DNA of 39,836 bases from Chitinophaga pinensis (lineage in GTDB: Bacteria; Bacteroidota; Bacteroidia; Chitinophagales; CAMDFR01), in the NCBI GenBank assembly GCA_945872405.1, contig CAMBZT010000016.1:1-39836 (forward strand), given 5' to 3'. A program made the position numbers and the translations under genes. The notes beneath the pieces are model-generated. The model worked only from the letters and a program-made list of their open reading frames with translations, had not been told where the DNA came from and ran no database searches. Below are positions 25,344-34,359 of this stretch, piece by piece. How positions within the stretch are numbered: position 1 is the stretch's first letter; every line of letters starts with the position of its first letter.

Positions 25344-26254
25344 ATTGTCACTTCCTTTGAAAGATTAAATTCTTTTACTCGTTTCACAAAAATATCATGA
25401 AGACTAGGAAGCACTTCTTGAAAATTAACAATAGACAGTCCTTGGTCTATCAGTTTTTTTAAAAGGTCGTTTGAAGTTTGATGGTGTTGTAGACGAACTT
25501 GAATAGTATTTTGATTAATGTCTTGTATTTCGAATTCTGAGGCGAAAGAAGGCGCTAATTCTCCTTCAAATTCTATTCTGTATTGATTATCCTTAAACTG
25601 TTTTCTCAACTCAGTGACATTGCCTTCTAAAATGTTTTTTCCTTTGTTGATGAGAACAATTCTTTGACATAACTCTTCTACCTGCTCCATCCTATGAGTA
25701 GAAAAAATGATTGTTGCACCGGCATTTTTAAGTTCAAAAATTTCTTTAACTATCAAGTCAGCGTTTATTGGATCAAGGCCTGAAAATGGTTCGTCAAGAA
25801 TCACTAACTTTGGCTCATGAATTATGGTGGCTATAAATTGTATTTTTTGTTGCATGCCTTTTGAGAGCTCTTCTACTTTTTTGTTCCACCAGTTTTCTAT
25901 TTCAAATTTTTGCATCCACCCCTTAAGTCGATCGGTTGCTTCGACCCTTGACAAACCCTTTAGTTGTGCCAGATAAACAAGCTGTTCCCCTACCTTCATT
26001 TTTTTGTAAAGACCGCGTTCTTCAGGCATATAACCGATTTGGCTCCTGTTTTCAGATCGAAATGGTTTGCCATCAAGCAAGAGAACTCCGCTATCGGGTG
26101 CAGTAATACCAGTGATGATTCTGATGAGTGTTGTTTTGCCTGCACCATTTGGTCCTAGTAAGCCAAATATCGAAGCAGCCGGTATTTCAAAAGAAATATC
26201 ATCATTAGCTTTATAGTTGTCAAATTGCTTGACGATATTTTGAAGAGAAAGCAA
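25340..26254 (-). CDS. ABC transporter ATP-binding protein (NatA-like)
   Basis: 304 aa. Walker A GPNGAGKTT (about 34-42), Q-loop QIGYMPEERGLYKKM, signature LSKGMQQKIQ, Walker B LVILDEPFSGLDP, switch His in STHRME. A C-terminal DUF4162-like extension covers about 215-304. The start is TTG at 26254-26252: there is no in-frame ATG before an upstream stop, and MLSLQNIVKQF is a normal N-terminus for the family. It pairs with the downstream permease through the ATGA overlap. Confidence 0.93.
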   Translation of the reverse strand: MLSLQNIVKQFDNYKANDDISFEIPAASIFGLLGPNGAGKTTLIRIITGITAPDSGVLLLDGKPFRSENRSQIGYMPEERGLYKKMKVGEQLVYLAQLKGLSRVEATDRLKGWMQKFEIENWWNKKVEELSKGMQQKIQFIATIIHEPKLVILDEPFSGLDPINADLIVKEIFELKNAGATIIFSTHRMEQVEELCQRIVLINKGKNILEGNVTELRKQFKDNQYRIEFEGELAPSFASEFEIQDINQNTIQVRLQHHQTSNDLLKKLIDQGLSIVNFQEVLPSLHDIFVKRVKEFNLSKEVTI

Positions 26255-26360
26255 GGTGTTATTTTTTAGCGAATGTAATAATAAAACGTTAGCTCAGAAC
26301 ACTAAAAAAACGAATGACATATTAGAATTAACCACCTTGAGTTGTGGTGACATGTTTTAA

Positions 26361-26377
26361 TAAAGCGCTAGGCTTTA
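26361..26377 (-). terminator. Hairpin just after dnaJ
   Basis: TAAAGC (26361-26366), loop GCTAG, GCTTTA (26372-26377), starting 8 nt beyond the dnaJ stop. On the minus strand it is followed by TTAAAAC rather than a clean T-run, so termination is plausible but weak; the better T-run is on the plus strand. Confidence 0.4.
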
Positions 26378-26385
26378 CTTTTTTA

Positions 26386-27558
26386 TTAACCAAATAGATC
26401 TTTCATTTTGTGAAAAAAGCCTTTTTCGTTCTTATCTGGCGTAGGTATAAAGTTTTGAGATTTATTAAGCTTTTCTAATGACTTTTTTTCATCATCGCTT
26501 AAGTGTTTAGGGACCCATACATTTATATAAATAAGTTGGTCGCCCCTATGATATGAGTTTACATTAGGCAAGCCTTTGCCTGGCAATTTTAGCACCTTTC
26601 CTGGTTGTGTGCCTGGAGCAATTTTTATTTTTGCCTTTCCTTCGATAGTAGGCACTTCAATGCTTACACCCAAAGCAGCGTCAGAAAATGAGATAAAAAG
26701 GGGATAAATAATATTGTTCTCGTCTCTAATCAAATCGGGATCTTTCTCCTCCTCAATTGCAATAATTAAGTCTCCTGCTGAGCCACCTCTCTGACCAGCA
26801 TTTCCTTTCCCACCCATACTCAGTTGCATGCCTTCCGCTACCCCAGCAGGAATATCGAGTATGATGGTTTCCTCACCATACACGGAACCATTTCCATTAC
26901 AAGAGGCACACTTAGCGGTGATGGTTTGTCCCTCGCCATTACAAGTAGGGCACGTTACCGTTGTTTGCATTTGTCCGAGAAAAGTATTGGTTATTTTTCT
27001 TACAGCCCCGGATCCTCCACAGGTGTTGCAAGAGTGAAATGAGCTACTATCTTTTGCGCCGAGTCCATCACATGTTTCACAAGGAACATTCTTTTTTACT
27101 TTAACGGTTTTCTTAACCCCATTGGCAATATCTTTCAATGTTAAAGAAACCTTGATTCTGAGATTAGAGCCCCTAACACCTCTGCTTCTGCTACCACCCC
27201 TACTTCTTGACCCCCCAAAGAATGATTCAAAAGGATCGAAACCACCACCACCGCTTTGATTTCCAAAAATATCACCAAAATTAGAGAAAATATCGTCCGT
27301 GTTAGAAAAACCACCACCAAAACCTCCTTGACCGTCAAAAGCTTGGTGTCCAAAGCGGTCGTATTTCGCCTTTTTGTCTCCATTACTCAGCACTTCATAT
27401 GCTTCTGCCGCTTCCTTGAATTTGTCTTCTGCTTTTTGATTGTCTGGGTTTCTGTCTGGGTGATATTTTAATGCTGTTTTACGATACGCTTTTTTTATCT
27501 CTTCAGCGCTTGCATTTTTGTCAACTCCTAATGTTTCGTAATAATCTTTTTTTGCCAT
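26386..27558 (-). CDS. dnaJ: Chaperone protein DnaJ (Hsp40)
   Basis: 390 aa, full length. J domain 1-70 with HPD (KYHPDRNP) that stimulates DnaK ATPase; Gly/Phe-rich linker at about 75-130; four zinc-finger repeats [24 protein letters not shown] and CASCNGNG; then the substrate-binding C-terminal domains. It lies 67 nt downstream of grpE on the same strand, so the two co-chaperones of DnaK form one unit. dnaK itself is not in the window. Confidence 0.98.
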   Translation of the reverse strand: MAKKDYYETLGVDKNASAEEIKKAYRKTALKYHPDRNPDNQKAEDKFKEAAEAYEVLSNGDKKAKYDRFGHQAFDGQGGFGGGFSNTDDIFSNFGDIFGNQSGGGGFDPFESFFGGSRSRGGSRSRGVRGSNLRIKVSLTLKDIANGVKKTVKVKKNVPCETCDGLGAKDSSSFHSCNTCGGSGAVRKITNTFLGQMQTTVTCPTCNGEGQTITAKCASCNGNGSVYGEETIILDIPAGVAEGMQLSMGGKGNAGQRGGSAGDLIIAIEEEKDPDLIRDENNIIYPLFISFSDAALGVSIEVPTIEGKAKIKIAPGTQPGKVLKLPGKGLPNVNSYHRGDQLIYINVWVPKHLSDDEKKSLEKLNKSQNFIPTPDKNEKGFFHKMKDLFG

Positions 27559-27625
27559 TGTGCTTTAAAATTGAGATTCCTTTTTGTCTATATTTTGCAT
27601 GTAAGAGGTAAGTAATTTACTCGTT

Positions 27626-28201
27626 TTACTTTCCAACTACTACCCTTGCATATCTGATGAGTTTGTTATTTAGTAGGTATCCTTTTTCTACTTCATCGAC
27701 TACTTTTCCTTTCATTTCCTCACTAGGTGCCGGAATTTCAGTGATGGCTTCATGCTTTTCTACATCAAAAGCTTCGCCAATCGATATGAAAGGCTTTAAT
27801 CCATTATTTTCTAATGTATTTCTAAACTTAGAGTAGACGAGATTTAGTCCTTCTTTAATAATTGTCAAATCCTCAGATTCATTCATGAATTTAATAGCCC
27901 GATCCATATCGTCAGATACGGGCAACATGGCAGTCATTATTTCTTTTCCTGCAGTCTGGATCAATTCGCTTCTTTCTTTGGCAGTTCGCTTTTTATAATT
28001 ATCAAAATCTGCGAACAATCTCAAAAACTTATCTTTTTGCTCCTCAATCTGCTTCTGAAGCGCACTAATCTGTATCTCTGAATCGTTTTCAATAGAAGTT
28101 TCTGGTGAAATTTGATTCTCTAGTTCCTTTTCTTCCTCTTGAGGACTGTTGGTTGATTCTGTCATACTTTTTTCTTTATTTTTTCTATTAAAAAAATGCA
28201 T
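27626..28201 (-). CDS. grpE: Nucleotide exchange factor GrpE
   Basis: 191 aa from ATG 28201-28199. A TTG two codons upstream is possible, and another Met lies 12 codons in (MTESTNSP). An acidic disordered N-terminus is followed by a long coiled coil (about 45-105: ISALQKQIEEQKDKFLRLFA, then DFDNYKKRTAKERSEL). A beta-wing domain completes it (GLKPFISIGEAFDVEKHEAI and KGYLLNNKLIRYARVVVGK). GrpE releases ADP from DnaK. No CIRCE element or clear heat-shock promoter is visible in the 72 bp upstream. Confidence 0.97.
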   Translation of the reverse strand: MHFFNRKNKEKSMTESTNSPQEEEKELENQISPETSIENDSEIQISALQKQIEEQKDKFLRLFADFDNYKKRTAKERSELIQTAGKEIMTAMLPVSDDMDRAIKFMNESEDLTIIKEGLNLVYSKFRNTLENNGLKPFISIGEAFDVEKHEAITEIPAPSEEMKGKVVDEVEKGYLLNNKLIRYARVVVGK

Positions 28202-28273
28202 AGTCAATATTTATCAAAATATCTGCCAAGCATGTTTTTGGGACAATTTGACATGAAAAAAATTTGGCCTGTA

Positions 28274-29260
28274 CTAACATAATTTTTCTTGTATAAAGGC
28301 TTTTTCAATTTCGAAGTCAAGTAGAGGGAAACGATTGTTCAGTTTTAGTATTTTCGATTGAACAGCTCGTAAAAACAATTGATATGCGTCTCCAAATGGA
28401 AGATTTGGTCGATGTCTTAAATCTTTGTCTATGGAATCTACTTCTTCTATAATTTTGAAACAAGTGTTTTCTAACATCGCATTTTTTAGACGCAACCACA
28501 CATATCTGAGTGCATCGTCATTCGGATGAATCATATCTTCCTTATAAAATCGGTAGTCGCGAAGATCGTCTATTACGATTTCATAAGCCGGAAAATAATA
28601 CAGATTGGCGGCTTCTCTTTGTAACAGATCAATAGTCGAAAACAATTTTGCCTTGCTAAATGTATTTTCCACGAATCCTTGTTGAACATACCTTATAGGG
28701 CTTACAGTTAGTACAATTTGTAGATTTTCATTTAAAGATTTTACCCTAGAAAAAGCAGGTGTTATCATGTCAAACATTTCGTTGATTGATAATTCAATTC
28801 GTTTGAATTCTTTAGCATCTACCTTGTGGCAATTATTTACAATTTCGCCTGTTTTTATTGATCTAAAACAGTAATTCGTTCCAAAAGTTACGAACAAGTG
28901 GGTTAGCTTGCTAATAGTTGCGTTTGCCTTGGCCAACCTAGCATTGATAGAATCCAAGCAAGCCTCTTTATTGATGTTAGAGAAGCTACTATGATGATCA
29001 AAGCTATGCCATCTTTCCTGAAAATAAAATAAATCACTTTCTTCGTATGGCTTGCCAGAAATGATTCTAGCGAGAGATTGAGTAATAGAATCAGGATTGT
29101 ATTGTATCCCAAATGGATTAATGTCTACATCAAACTTACTGTCTCTAAAAAAACAACCTATATTCTCCGTGAAACAAGAACCTAGAAAAAGCATTTTGCT
29201 ATCGTAGCTTATTTTTTGATTTATAGAGGAAGGATGAACAAGGGTTCTAAATATTTCCAT
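28274..29260 (-). CDS. GSCFA-domain protein
   Basis: 328 aa, no signal peptide. The defining motif is LFLGSCFTENIG near residues 25-36, with NPFGIQYNP following. A downstream FVTFGTNYCFR and a late HPNDDALRYVWLRL give the Ser/His pattern of an SGNH-like hydrolase fold. GSCFA proteins are common and uncharacterised in Bacteroidota; some are fused to or encoded near surface-polysaccharide genes. An esterase-type activity is an inference from fold. It lies 72 nt upstream of grpE on the same strand. Confidence 0.88.
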   Translation of the reverse strand: MEIFRTLVHPSSINQKISYDSKMLFLGSCFTENIGCFFRDSKFDVDINPFGIQYNPDSITQSLARIISGKPYEESDLFYFQERWHSFDHHSSFSNINKEACLDSINARLAKANATISKLTHLFVTFGTNYCFRSIKTGEIVNNCHKVDAKEFKRIELSINEMFDMITPAFSRVKSLNENLQIVLTVSPIRYVQQGFVENTFSKAKLFSTIDLLQREAANLYYFPAYEIVIDDLRDYRFYKEDMIHPNDDALRYVWLRLKNAMLENTCFKIIEEVDSIDKDLRHRPNLPFGDAYQLFLRAVQSKILKLNNRFPLLDFEIEKAFIQEKLC

Positions 29261-29300
29261 CCTGTAAAATTCACCTATCTTTGTTTAAAATTCCAATTAA

Positions 29301-29573
29301 ATGAAAAAAATAGTTTATTTTTCTATTCTCATGCTCACCTTATCTTCTTGCAATTTCACCACTTCTACTCATGATAAGCCAGAAAATAAGCCAGTAAAAC
29401 TAGTTCTTACAACAAGCATGCTTTCAGATAAAAAGGATCATGTATGCGGCATGACACTTCAAGAAGGCCAGATTGCAGACACTACCACTTATAACTCTAA
29501 GGTTTATGGGTTTTGTGCAGCCAGCTGTAAAGCAGACTTCATAAAAGATCCAGAAGCGATGTTGAATAAATAA
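29301..29573 (+). CDS. YHS-domain lipoprotein
   Basis: 90 aa. A lipoprotein signal ends in LSSC (Cys at about 16). After a short linker the YHS-type domain reads HVCGMTLQEGQIADTTTYNS, then KVYGFCAASCKADFIKDPEA. The CGM ... FCA-x2-C cysteines are those that bind metal (often copper or heme-related) in YHS proteins such as those linked to heavy-metal ATPases. It stands alone between two leftward genes; a role as a periplasm-facing metal-binding lipoprotein is inferred. Confidence 0.85.
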   Translation: MKKIVYFSILMLTLSSCNFTTSTHDKPENKPVKLVLTTSMLSDKKDHVCGMTLQEGQIADTTTYNSKVYGFCAASCKADFIKDPEAMLNK

Positions 29574-29613
29574 TTTGTTTGCCACTTAAGCGCTATCTTA
29601 TTTTTTATCATTA

Positions 29614-31485
29614 TTAGTATCGCACATATTCATCAAAAACATGTTGAATGTATCCTCTGCCTTGTCTCAAAACTTTTGAATTGGTGGTGGTGTCAAACTT
29701 CGGGTTTATAAAGCATTTATAGCGCATTTCATATTCAAAATTGATGGTGTCATTTGACCATCCGTACCCAAGATAAAAAACATAAGAAGCAAAATGAGGT
29801 GATAGCGGATTTAGTAAGTCTTTGCTGAACTTAAAGCTATCTGATGGTATTTCCATCTGATTCAAAACTGTGCGAACAATATCTGTTTGAGAACAGACGT
29901 GTGTATGTTTAGCTCCTTTTAAACTGTCAAGCAACACATTTCCATAGAATAGAAGCGGAATATGGTGCATCTCCTTTGAATAGAATTCCTTACAATGCGG
30001 CGTTGCATGTCCATGATCCGCAGTAAAAACAAATAAAGTGTTATTGTACCAAGCTTGTTTTTTAGCGTTTTCCATAAATTTTCCGAGACAACTATCGCTG
30101 TAATATACAGAGTTGAGGTATCCATTTTCATTGCCCCCTCCTTCAATTTTATAGTTCATAGGAATATCATAAGGTGGGTGAGAACTTAGTGTGTAAATAA
30201 CCGAGAAGAATGGTTCTGTAAAAAGTGTAGCTTCGAGAATTGCTTCAGAAAAAACAAACTCATCGTGAACACCAAGCCTTCCTCTAACATATTTATCATC
30301 AAGGTTTTCACCTTCTGTGATTTTATCAAATTCATTCCAATAAATATAGCTTTTGATGTTGCCATAAACTAACTGACCTCCAAATAAAAAGGAGGTATAA
30401 TATCCTTCGTTTTCGAGACTTTTTGTCCAAGAAGCCAGCGATTTATACTTAGAAGGTTGTGAAGCGATAGCTCCAAATGGATCAGAGGGGAAACCACTTA
30501 GAATAGAAGGTATACCCAGGTCGCTCCGCAATGCAGGAGAATAACATTTTTGAAAAGACAGTCCGTTTGCCACCAATTCATCAAAGCACGGTGTCACACT
30601 ATCTTCACCACCAAATGAATGCATGACTTCTGCATTCCAACTCTCAAGAATAACCAGTACGATATTTGGTTTCTGTGTTTTTAATATCGGTTGTGAAGCA
30701 ACATCGTTTACTAGATAGAGTGAATCAACAATATTTTTTGCTTCTTCATTGGTGTAAAACCGTAGCGGTTTTTCTTTTAACAAAAAGCGGTTCTCACTAA
30801 TGCTTTGTACAAGATTCCATACTGTGTTTACGGCGGCATCATTCAGGGTTTGGTTAGTAGAATAGTAGGTGTCACTAATGTTTATTGCGATTGGCAACCA
30901 CCCTCCTCTTAGCGCAAGGAAGCTTAGTCCAGGTACCAATATCACAAATAAAATTCTGTTTACGAAGCGCTTGTTTTCAATGGTCTTTAAGTCAAAAAAC
31001 CATGTTCGAAAGACGAAATAAACAATAATTAGTTGTGAAAAAACGACTAATAAAACAAACCCTAGTTCAGACATCGAGGTTGTGTAAAAAACCTCACTTG
31101 CCTTAGATGTATCTAGAATGTAACTAAATGCTTTGTAATTCACTTTTGTTCGCCACTCGTCATATAAAAGCAAATCTGATGCTTGAAGAAAAGCAATGCA
31201 TGATAAAAACATCCAAACAAGCCATTTGATAATTTTATGACCAAAATTTTCATTACTAAAAAGTCCTATAACAAGTATGAGGAGGGGTAGAGCAAAAAAG
31301 GCAGCACATGCTGATAAATCTAGTAAGAAAGCGTGCTTAAAACACGATACGATTGAAAGAGAGCTTTCTTGGTTAATCAGGCTGTACTGATAAATTAAGA
31401 AGATACAACGCCCTAAAAAAAAGAGGAAAAGAAAAACTAAATAGTACCGAAAAACATAACTAAAAAGACCTGTTTTTTTAGACAT
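29614..31485 (-). CDS. LtaS-like membrane phosphatase/phosphoglycerol transferase
   Basis: 623 aa. Five membrane segments within residues 1-195, then an alkaline-phosphatase/sulfatase-fold domain (about 272-600) facing the periplasm. Metal and catalytic residues by alignment with LtaS: E281 in LVILESWNAE, candidate nucleophile S321 in ALRSDLGIPSILSG (Thr in LtaS), and D-H in FTADHGHATP. Gram-negative members transfer phosphoglycerol or phosphoethanolamine to glycans or lipids. A lipoprotein gene ends 10 nt before its start, so the two form a pair. The donor and acceptor are not inferable. Confidence 0.88.
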   Translation of the reverse strand: MSKKTGLFSYVFRYYLVFLFLFFLGRCIFLIYQYSLINQESSLSIVSCFKHAFLLDLSACAAFFALPLLILVIGLFSNENFGHKIIKWLVWMFLSCIAFLQASDLLLYDEWRTKVNYKAFSYILDTSKASEVFYTTSMSELGFVLLVVFSQLIIVYFVFRTWFFDLKTIENKRFVNRILFVILVPGLSFLALRGGWLPIAINISDTYYSTNQTLNDAAVNTVWNLVQSISENRFLLKEKPLRFYTNEEAKNIVDSLYLVNDVASQPILKTQKPNIVLVILESWNAEVMHSFGGEDSVTPCFDELVANGLSFQKCYSPALRSDLGIPSILSGFPSDPFGAIASQPSKYKSLASWTKSLENEGYYTSFLFGGQLVYGNIKSYIYWNEFDKITEGENLDDKYVRGRLGVHDEFVFSEAILEATLFTEPFFSVIYTLSSHPPYDIPMNYKIEGGGNENGYLNSVYYSDSCLGKFMENAKKQAWYNNTLFVFTADHGHATPHCKEFYSKEMHHIPLLFYGNVLLDSLKGAKHTHVCSQTDIVRTVLNQMEIPSDSFKFSKDLLNPLSPHFASYVFYLGYGWSNDTINFEYEMRYKCFINPKFDTTTNSKVLRQGRGYIQHVFDEYVRY

Positions 31486-31495
31486 TAATCAGTTT

Positions 31496-32014
31496 TTAAA
31501 TTTTAGTAAAGGTCACACTACAGTTTCGGCTATCAAATCCTTGTTTAATAGTCCCATTCCATTCTATCCTCTTTGTAATTTCGTTGTAATCTCCTTCACC
31601 GACCACTTCTAGTCCACCTTGAACATCGTTGATGGTGATGTGGGTTCCTTTATTGGTGATGGTGCTCGTTGAAATGCTGGCAGTTATTACGATGCCAGTA
31701 TTTGAAAAATTATTGATATAAAGCAAATCTTGTCTGCTGCCATATTCCAGATAAGTAGTATAAAATGGATTTGGTGAGGTGCCAGTTAATGCCAACTCAT
31801 ATACGTCATAATTTCCAACATATCTATCTGCACTATAAATATCGCATGCCTCTCCCTCCTTACCATTTGGGCAGTAGCATTCGCCTAAGTAACATTCCCT
31901 ACCGGCAGGACAAGGGTTGTTTTTACAAGCGTTATCGCTACACGAACTAACGAATAAGGATAACATTAAACTGAGAAAGAGGAAACTAAAAAAAGTAAAC
32001 GTAAGTTTTTTCAT
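31496..32014 (-). CDS. EGF-like lipoprotein
   Basis: 172 aa. A lipoprotein signal ends in VSSC (Cys near 25). An EGF-like six-cysteine segment follows at about 30-58: ACKNNPCPAGRECYLGECYC, then PNGKEGEACD. The remaining 110 residues are beta-rich (YVGNYDVYELALTGTSPNPF near 66-85, then NDVQGGLEVVGEGDYNEI), as in a family of small Bacteroidota lipoproteins without assigned function. It is transcribed just ahead of the LtaS-like gene. A TAATTTTG box (minus strand, 32041-32034) lies 19 nt before its ATG. Confidence 0.8.
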   Translation of the reverse strand: MKKLTFTFFSFLFLSLMLSLFVSSCSDNACKNNPCPAGRECYLGECYCPNGKEGEACDIYSADRYVGNYDVYELALTGTSPNPFYTTYLEYGSRQDLLYINNFSNTGIVITASISTSTITNKGTHITINDVQGGLEVVGEGDYNEITKRIEWNGTIKQGFDSRNCSVTFTKI

Positions 32015-32316
32015 TTGAGAGCAGTATTTATTACAAAATTAACTAAATTAAACAAGGATTGCCTTTCTCTAAATGCATATTTTGATTATTCTGTACTTGT
32101 TTCTAGTCTTTGGTAAGAATAGAAGCAGAGAAAGAACAAAGGATAGGCTTTGCCAAGAATAGGTGGATACAGATTGATTTGAAATTGCTATTTGCTAGGA
32201 ATATTTTTAGAATCAACTTTGTTATTGGGACAAGCAAAAAATATCAACATCAAACGACCGATTCTTTCGTAACTTTGCAATCGTTTTATTAGAAAAATTT
32301 ACAAATAGATTTAAAT
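32015..32316. other. 302-bp divergent intergenic region
   Basis: This separates the leftward EGF-like lipoprotein gene from the rightward ABC-F gene. It holds a -7-type box for each side: TAATTTTG on the minus strand (32041-32034) and TAACTTTG on the plus strand (32270-32277, 39 nt before the ABC-F ATG). Neither has a clear TTG partner. A 60-codon plus-strand frame at 32110-32292 shows no coding character. I see nothing else here. Confidence 0.5.
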
Positions 32317-33948
32317 ATGTTATCAGTTTCAAATGTAAGCCTAAGGTATGGCAAAAGAGTGCTTTTCGACGACGTTAATCTGAAGTTTAATAAAGGGAAT
32401 TGTTATGGAATTATTGGTGCGAATGGTGCTGGTAAAACAACGTTCTTAAAAATACTATCGGGTGAAATTGAATCAATGACAGGCAAGATAGAAATTTCGC
32501 CTGGAATGAGAATGTCAGTGCTTAAACAAAACCATTTTGAATTTGACACCATAAGTGTATTGAATACGGTGATGATGGGAAACAAGGTTTTGTGGGATAT
32601 TATTCAGGAAAAAGATGCCATATATTCAAAGCCAGATTTTAACGATGAAGATGGTATTAAGGTGGGTGATTTAGAGGCGCAATTTGGCGAAATGAATGGT
32701 TGGACGGCAGAAAGTGACGCTGCCGAGTTGCTCAGCAATTTAGGAATCAAGGAAGATCTTCATTATAAATTGATGAACGAACTCACTCCTTCAGAAAAAG
32801 TGAGGGTATTGTTGGCGCAGGCCCTTTTTGGCAATCCTGATATTTTAATGATGGATGAGCCTACAAACGGATTAGACATAGAAACGATTGCTTGGTTAGA
32901 AAATTTTCTTGCAGATTTTCAAAATATAGCCATTGTTGTTTCTCATGACCGTCACTTCTTGGATATGGTTTGTACGCATATGGTCGACATAGATTTCAGC
33001 AAGTTAAATATCTTTACGGGTAACTATACTTTTTGGTATGAGACAAGCCAGATGTTGTTGAGACAAAGACAACAGAAAAACAAAAAGAACGAGGAGAAGA
33101 AGGGTGAATTACTAGACTTTATTGCTCGATTTAGCGCGAATGCCTCTAAAAGTAAACAAGCAACAAGTCGTAAGAAAGCATTAGAAAAACTTGACTTTGA
33201 AACAATCGTTCCATCATCTCGCCGATATCCTGGTATCATATTTAAATCTGAGCGTGAGGCAGGAAATCAGGTACTAGAAGTAGATAAGTTGGCGGTTAAA
33301 AACAATGATGGAGAATACTTATTCAAAGACATTACTTTTCAAGCTAACAAAGGGGATAAGATAGCAATTATTAGTAAAGACATCTTATCGATTACTGCCT
33401 TATTTGAAATTTTGAATGGAAGAAAACAACCAGAAACGGGGGAATATAAATGGGGTATCACCATTAAAACATCCTATATGCCCTACGATAATTCTGAGTA
33501 TTTTGATGAGTTAGCTATGAACTTGATTGACTGGCTTAGACAATATTCGCCAAATGAAAAAGAAGAACAATTTATCAGAGGTTTTTTAGGCAAGATGTTA
33601 TTTAGTGGTGAAGAGGTTTTGAAAAAATGTAAAGTGCTTAGTGGAGGAGAAAAGGTAAGGTGTATGTTGTCTAGAATGATGTTGCAAGAAGGTAATTTAT
33701 TGTTATTGGATGACCCAACCAATCACCTTGACTTAGAAAGTATCACAGCCTTAAATAATTCTTTAAAAGACTACCCTGGCAATATTGTTTTTTCGTCACA
33801 TGATCATGAATTTTTACATACTATAGCGAATAGAATTATCGAAATTACACCTAATGGTTGTATTGATAAAATGATGACTTACGACGAATATTTGGCGGAC
33901 GAAAGGGTGAAACAACAACGTCTTGAAATGTATGGCCAGCTTGCTTAA
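32317..33948 (+). CDS. ABC-F family ribosome-associated ATPase (YbiT-like) with degenerate second site
   Basis: 543 aa, two nucleotide-binding domains, no membrane segments. NBD1: Walker A GANGAGKT (34-41), signature LTPSEKVRVLLAQ in place of LSGGE, Walker B ILMMDEPTNGLD, SHDRHF. A charged linker near 240-295 (RQRQQKNKKNEEKKGE) is the ABC-F interaction motif. NBD2: the P-loop position reads SKDILSIT (353-360), so both Gly and the Lys are lost. Its signature LSGGEKVR is intact, and Walker B reads LLLLDDPTNHLD with D466 in place of the catalytic Glu. YbiT/YkpA-type ABC-F proteins act on the ribosome; here only one composite ATP site looks complete. msrB follows 20 nt later. Confidence 0.92.
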   Translation: MLSVSNVSLRYGKRVLFDDVNLKFNKGNCYGIIGANGAGKTTFLKILSGEIESMTGKIEISPGMRMSVLKQNHFEFDTISVLNTVMMGNKVLWDIIQEKDAIYSKPDFNDEDGIKVGDLEAQFGEMNGWTAESDAAELLSNLGIKEDLHYKLMNELTPSEKVRVLLAQALFGNPDILMMDEPTNGLDIETIAWLENFLADFQNIAIVVSHDRHFLDMVCTHMVDIDFSKLNIFTGNYTFWYETSQMLLRQRQQKNKKNEEKKGELLDFIARFSANASKSKQATSRKKALEKLDFETIVPSSRRYPGIIFKSEREAGNQVLEVDKLAVKNNDGEYLFKDITFQANKGDKIAIISKDILSITALFEILNGRKQPETGEYKWGITIKTSYMPYDNSEYFDELAMNLIDWLRQYSPNEKEEQFIRGFLGKMLFSGEEVLKKCKVLSGGEKVRCMLSRMMLQEGNLLLLDDPTNHLDLESITALNNSLKDYPGNIVFSSHDHEFLHTIANRIIEITPNGCIDKMMTYDEYLADERVKQQRLEMYGQLA

Positions 33949-33968
33949 TTAGCATCTTAAAAAAAGAT

Positions 33969-34355
33969 ATGTTACCAATTACAGAAGAAGAGTGGAAAAA
34001 GAAATTGACTGAAGATCAATTTTATGTATTGAGAGAAAAAGGGACAGAAAGAGCATTTACAGGTGTTTATGATGCGCATTTCGAAAAAGGGGTATACAGT
34101 TGTTCCGGTTGCGGAATAGAACTATTTTCTTCTGAAGGTAAGTTTGACGGGCATTGTGGTTGGCCGGCCTTCTCTGAGCCCGTTGAGTCAGAAAAAGTAA
34201 ATCTAGTGAAAGACCAATCACATGGTATGATAAGGGTAGAAGTGACCTGTGCTAATTGCGGTGGTCACTTGGGACATGTTTTTAATGACGGTCCTTTACC
34301 AAAAGGATATCGGTATTGTATAAATTCAATCAGTCTAGATTTTAAAAAAGCGTAA
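33969..34355 (+). CDS. msrB: Peptide-methionine (R)-S-oxide reductase
   Basis: 128 aa, single MsrB domain, cytoplasmic (no signal). Zinc ligands are CSGC (about 46-49) and CANC (near 95-98). The catalytic Cys lies in GYRYCINS near the C-terminus, and GHLGHVFNDGP is the family hallmark. Cys in DGHCGWPAF may act as resolving residue. It reduces methionine-R-sulfoxide in oxidised proteins. It is the last gene of the ABC-F unit and converges on the next gene with only 4 nt between the stop codons. Confidence 0.96.
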   Translation: MLPITEEEWKKKLTEDQFYVLREKGTERAFTGVYDAHFEKGVYSCSGCGIELFSSEGKFDGHCGWPAFSEPVESEKVNLVKDQSHGMIRVEVTCANCGGHLGHVFNDGPLPKGYRYCINSISLDFKKA

Positions 34356-34359
34356 TAAC

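Noticed and set aside
29614-31485. Reading the LtaS-like gene as evidence of a Gram-positive genome or transfer.
   Set aside because: This phosphatase-fold family is common in Bacteroidota, and its surroundings (T9SS domains, OmpA, lipid A deacylase) are Gram-negative.
32110-32292. 60-codon plus-strand frame before the ABC-F gene.
   Set aside because: No plausible N-terminus, ribosome site or family; the likely -7 box of the ABC-F gene lies inside it.
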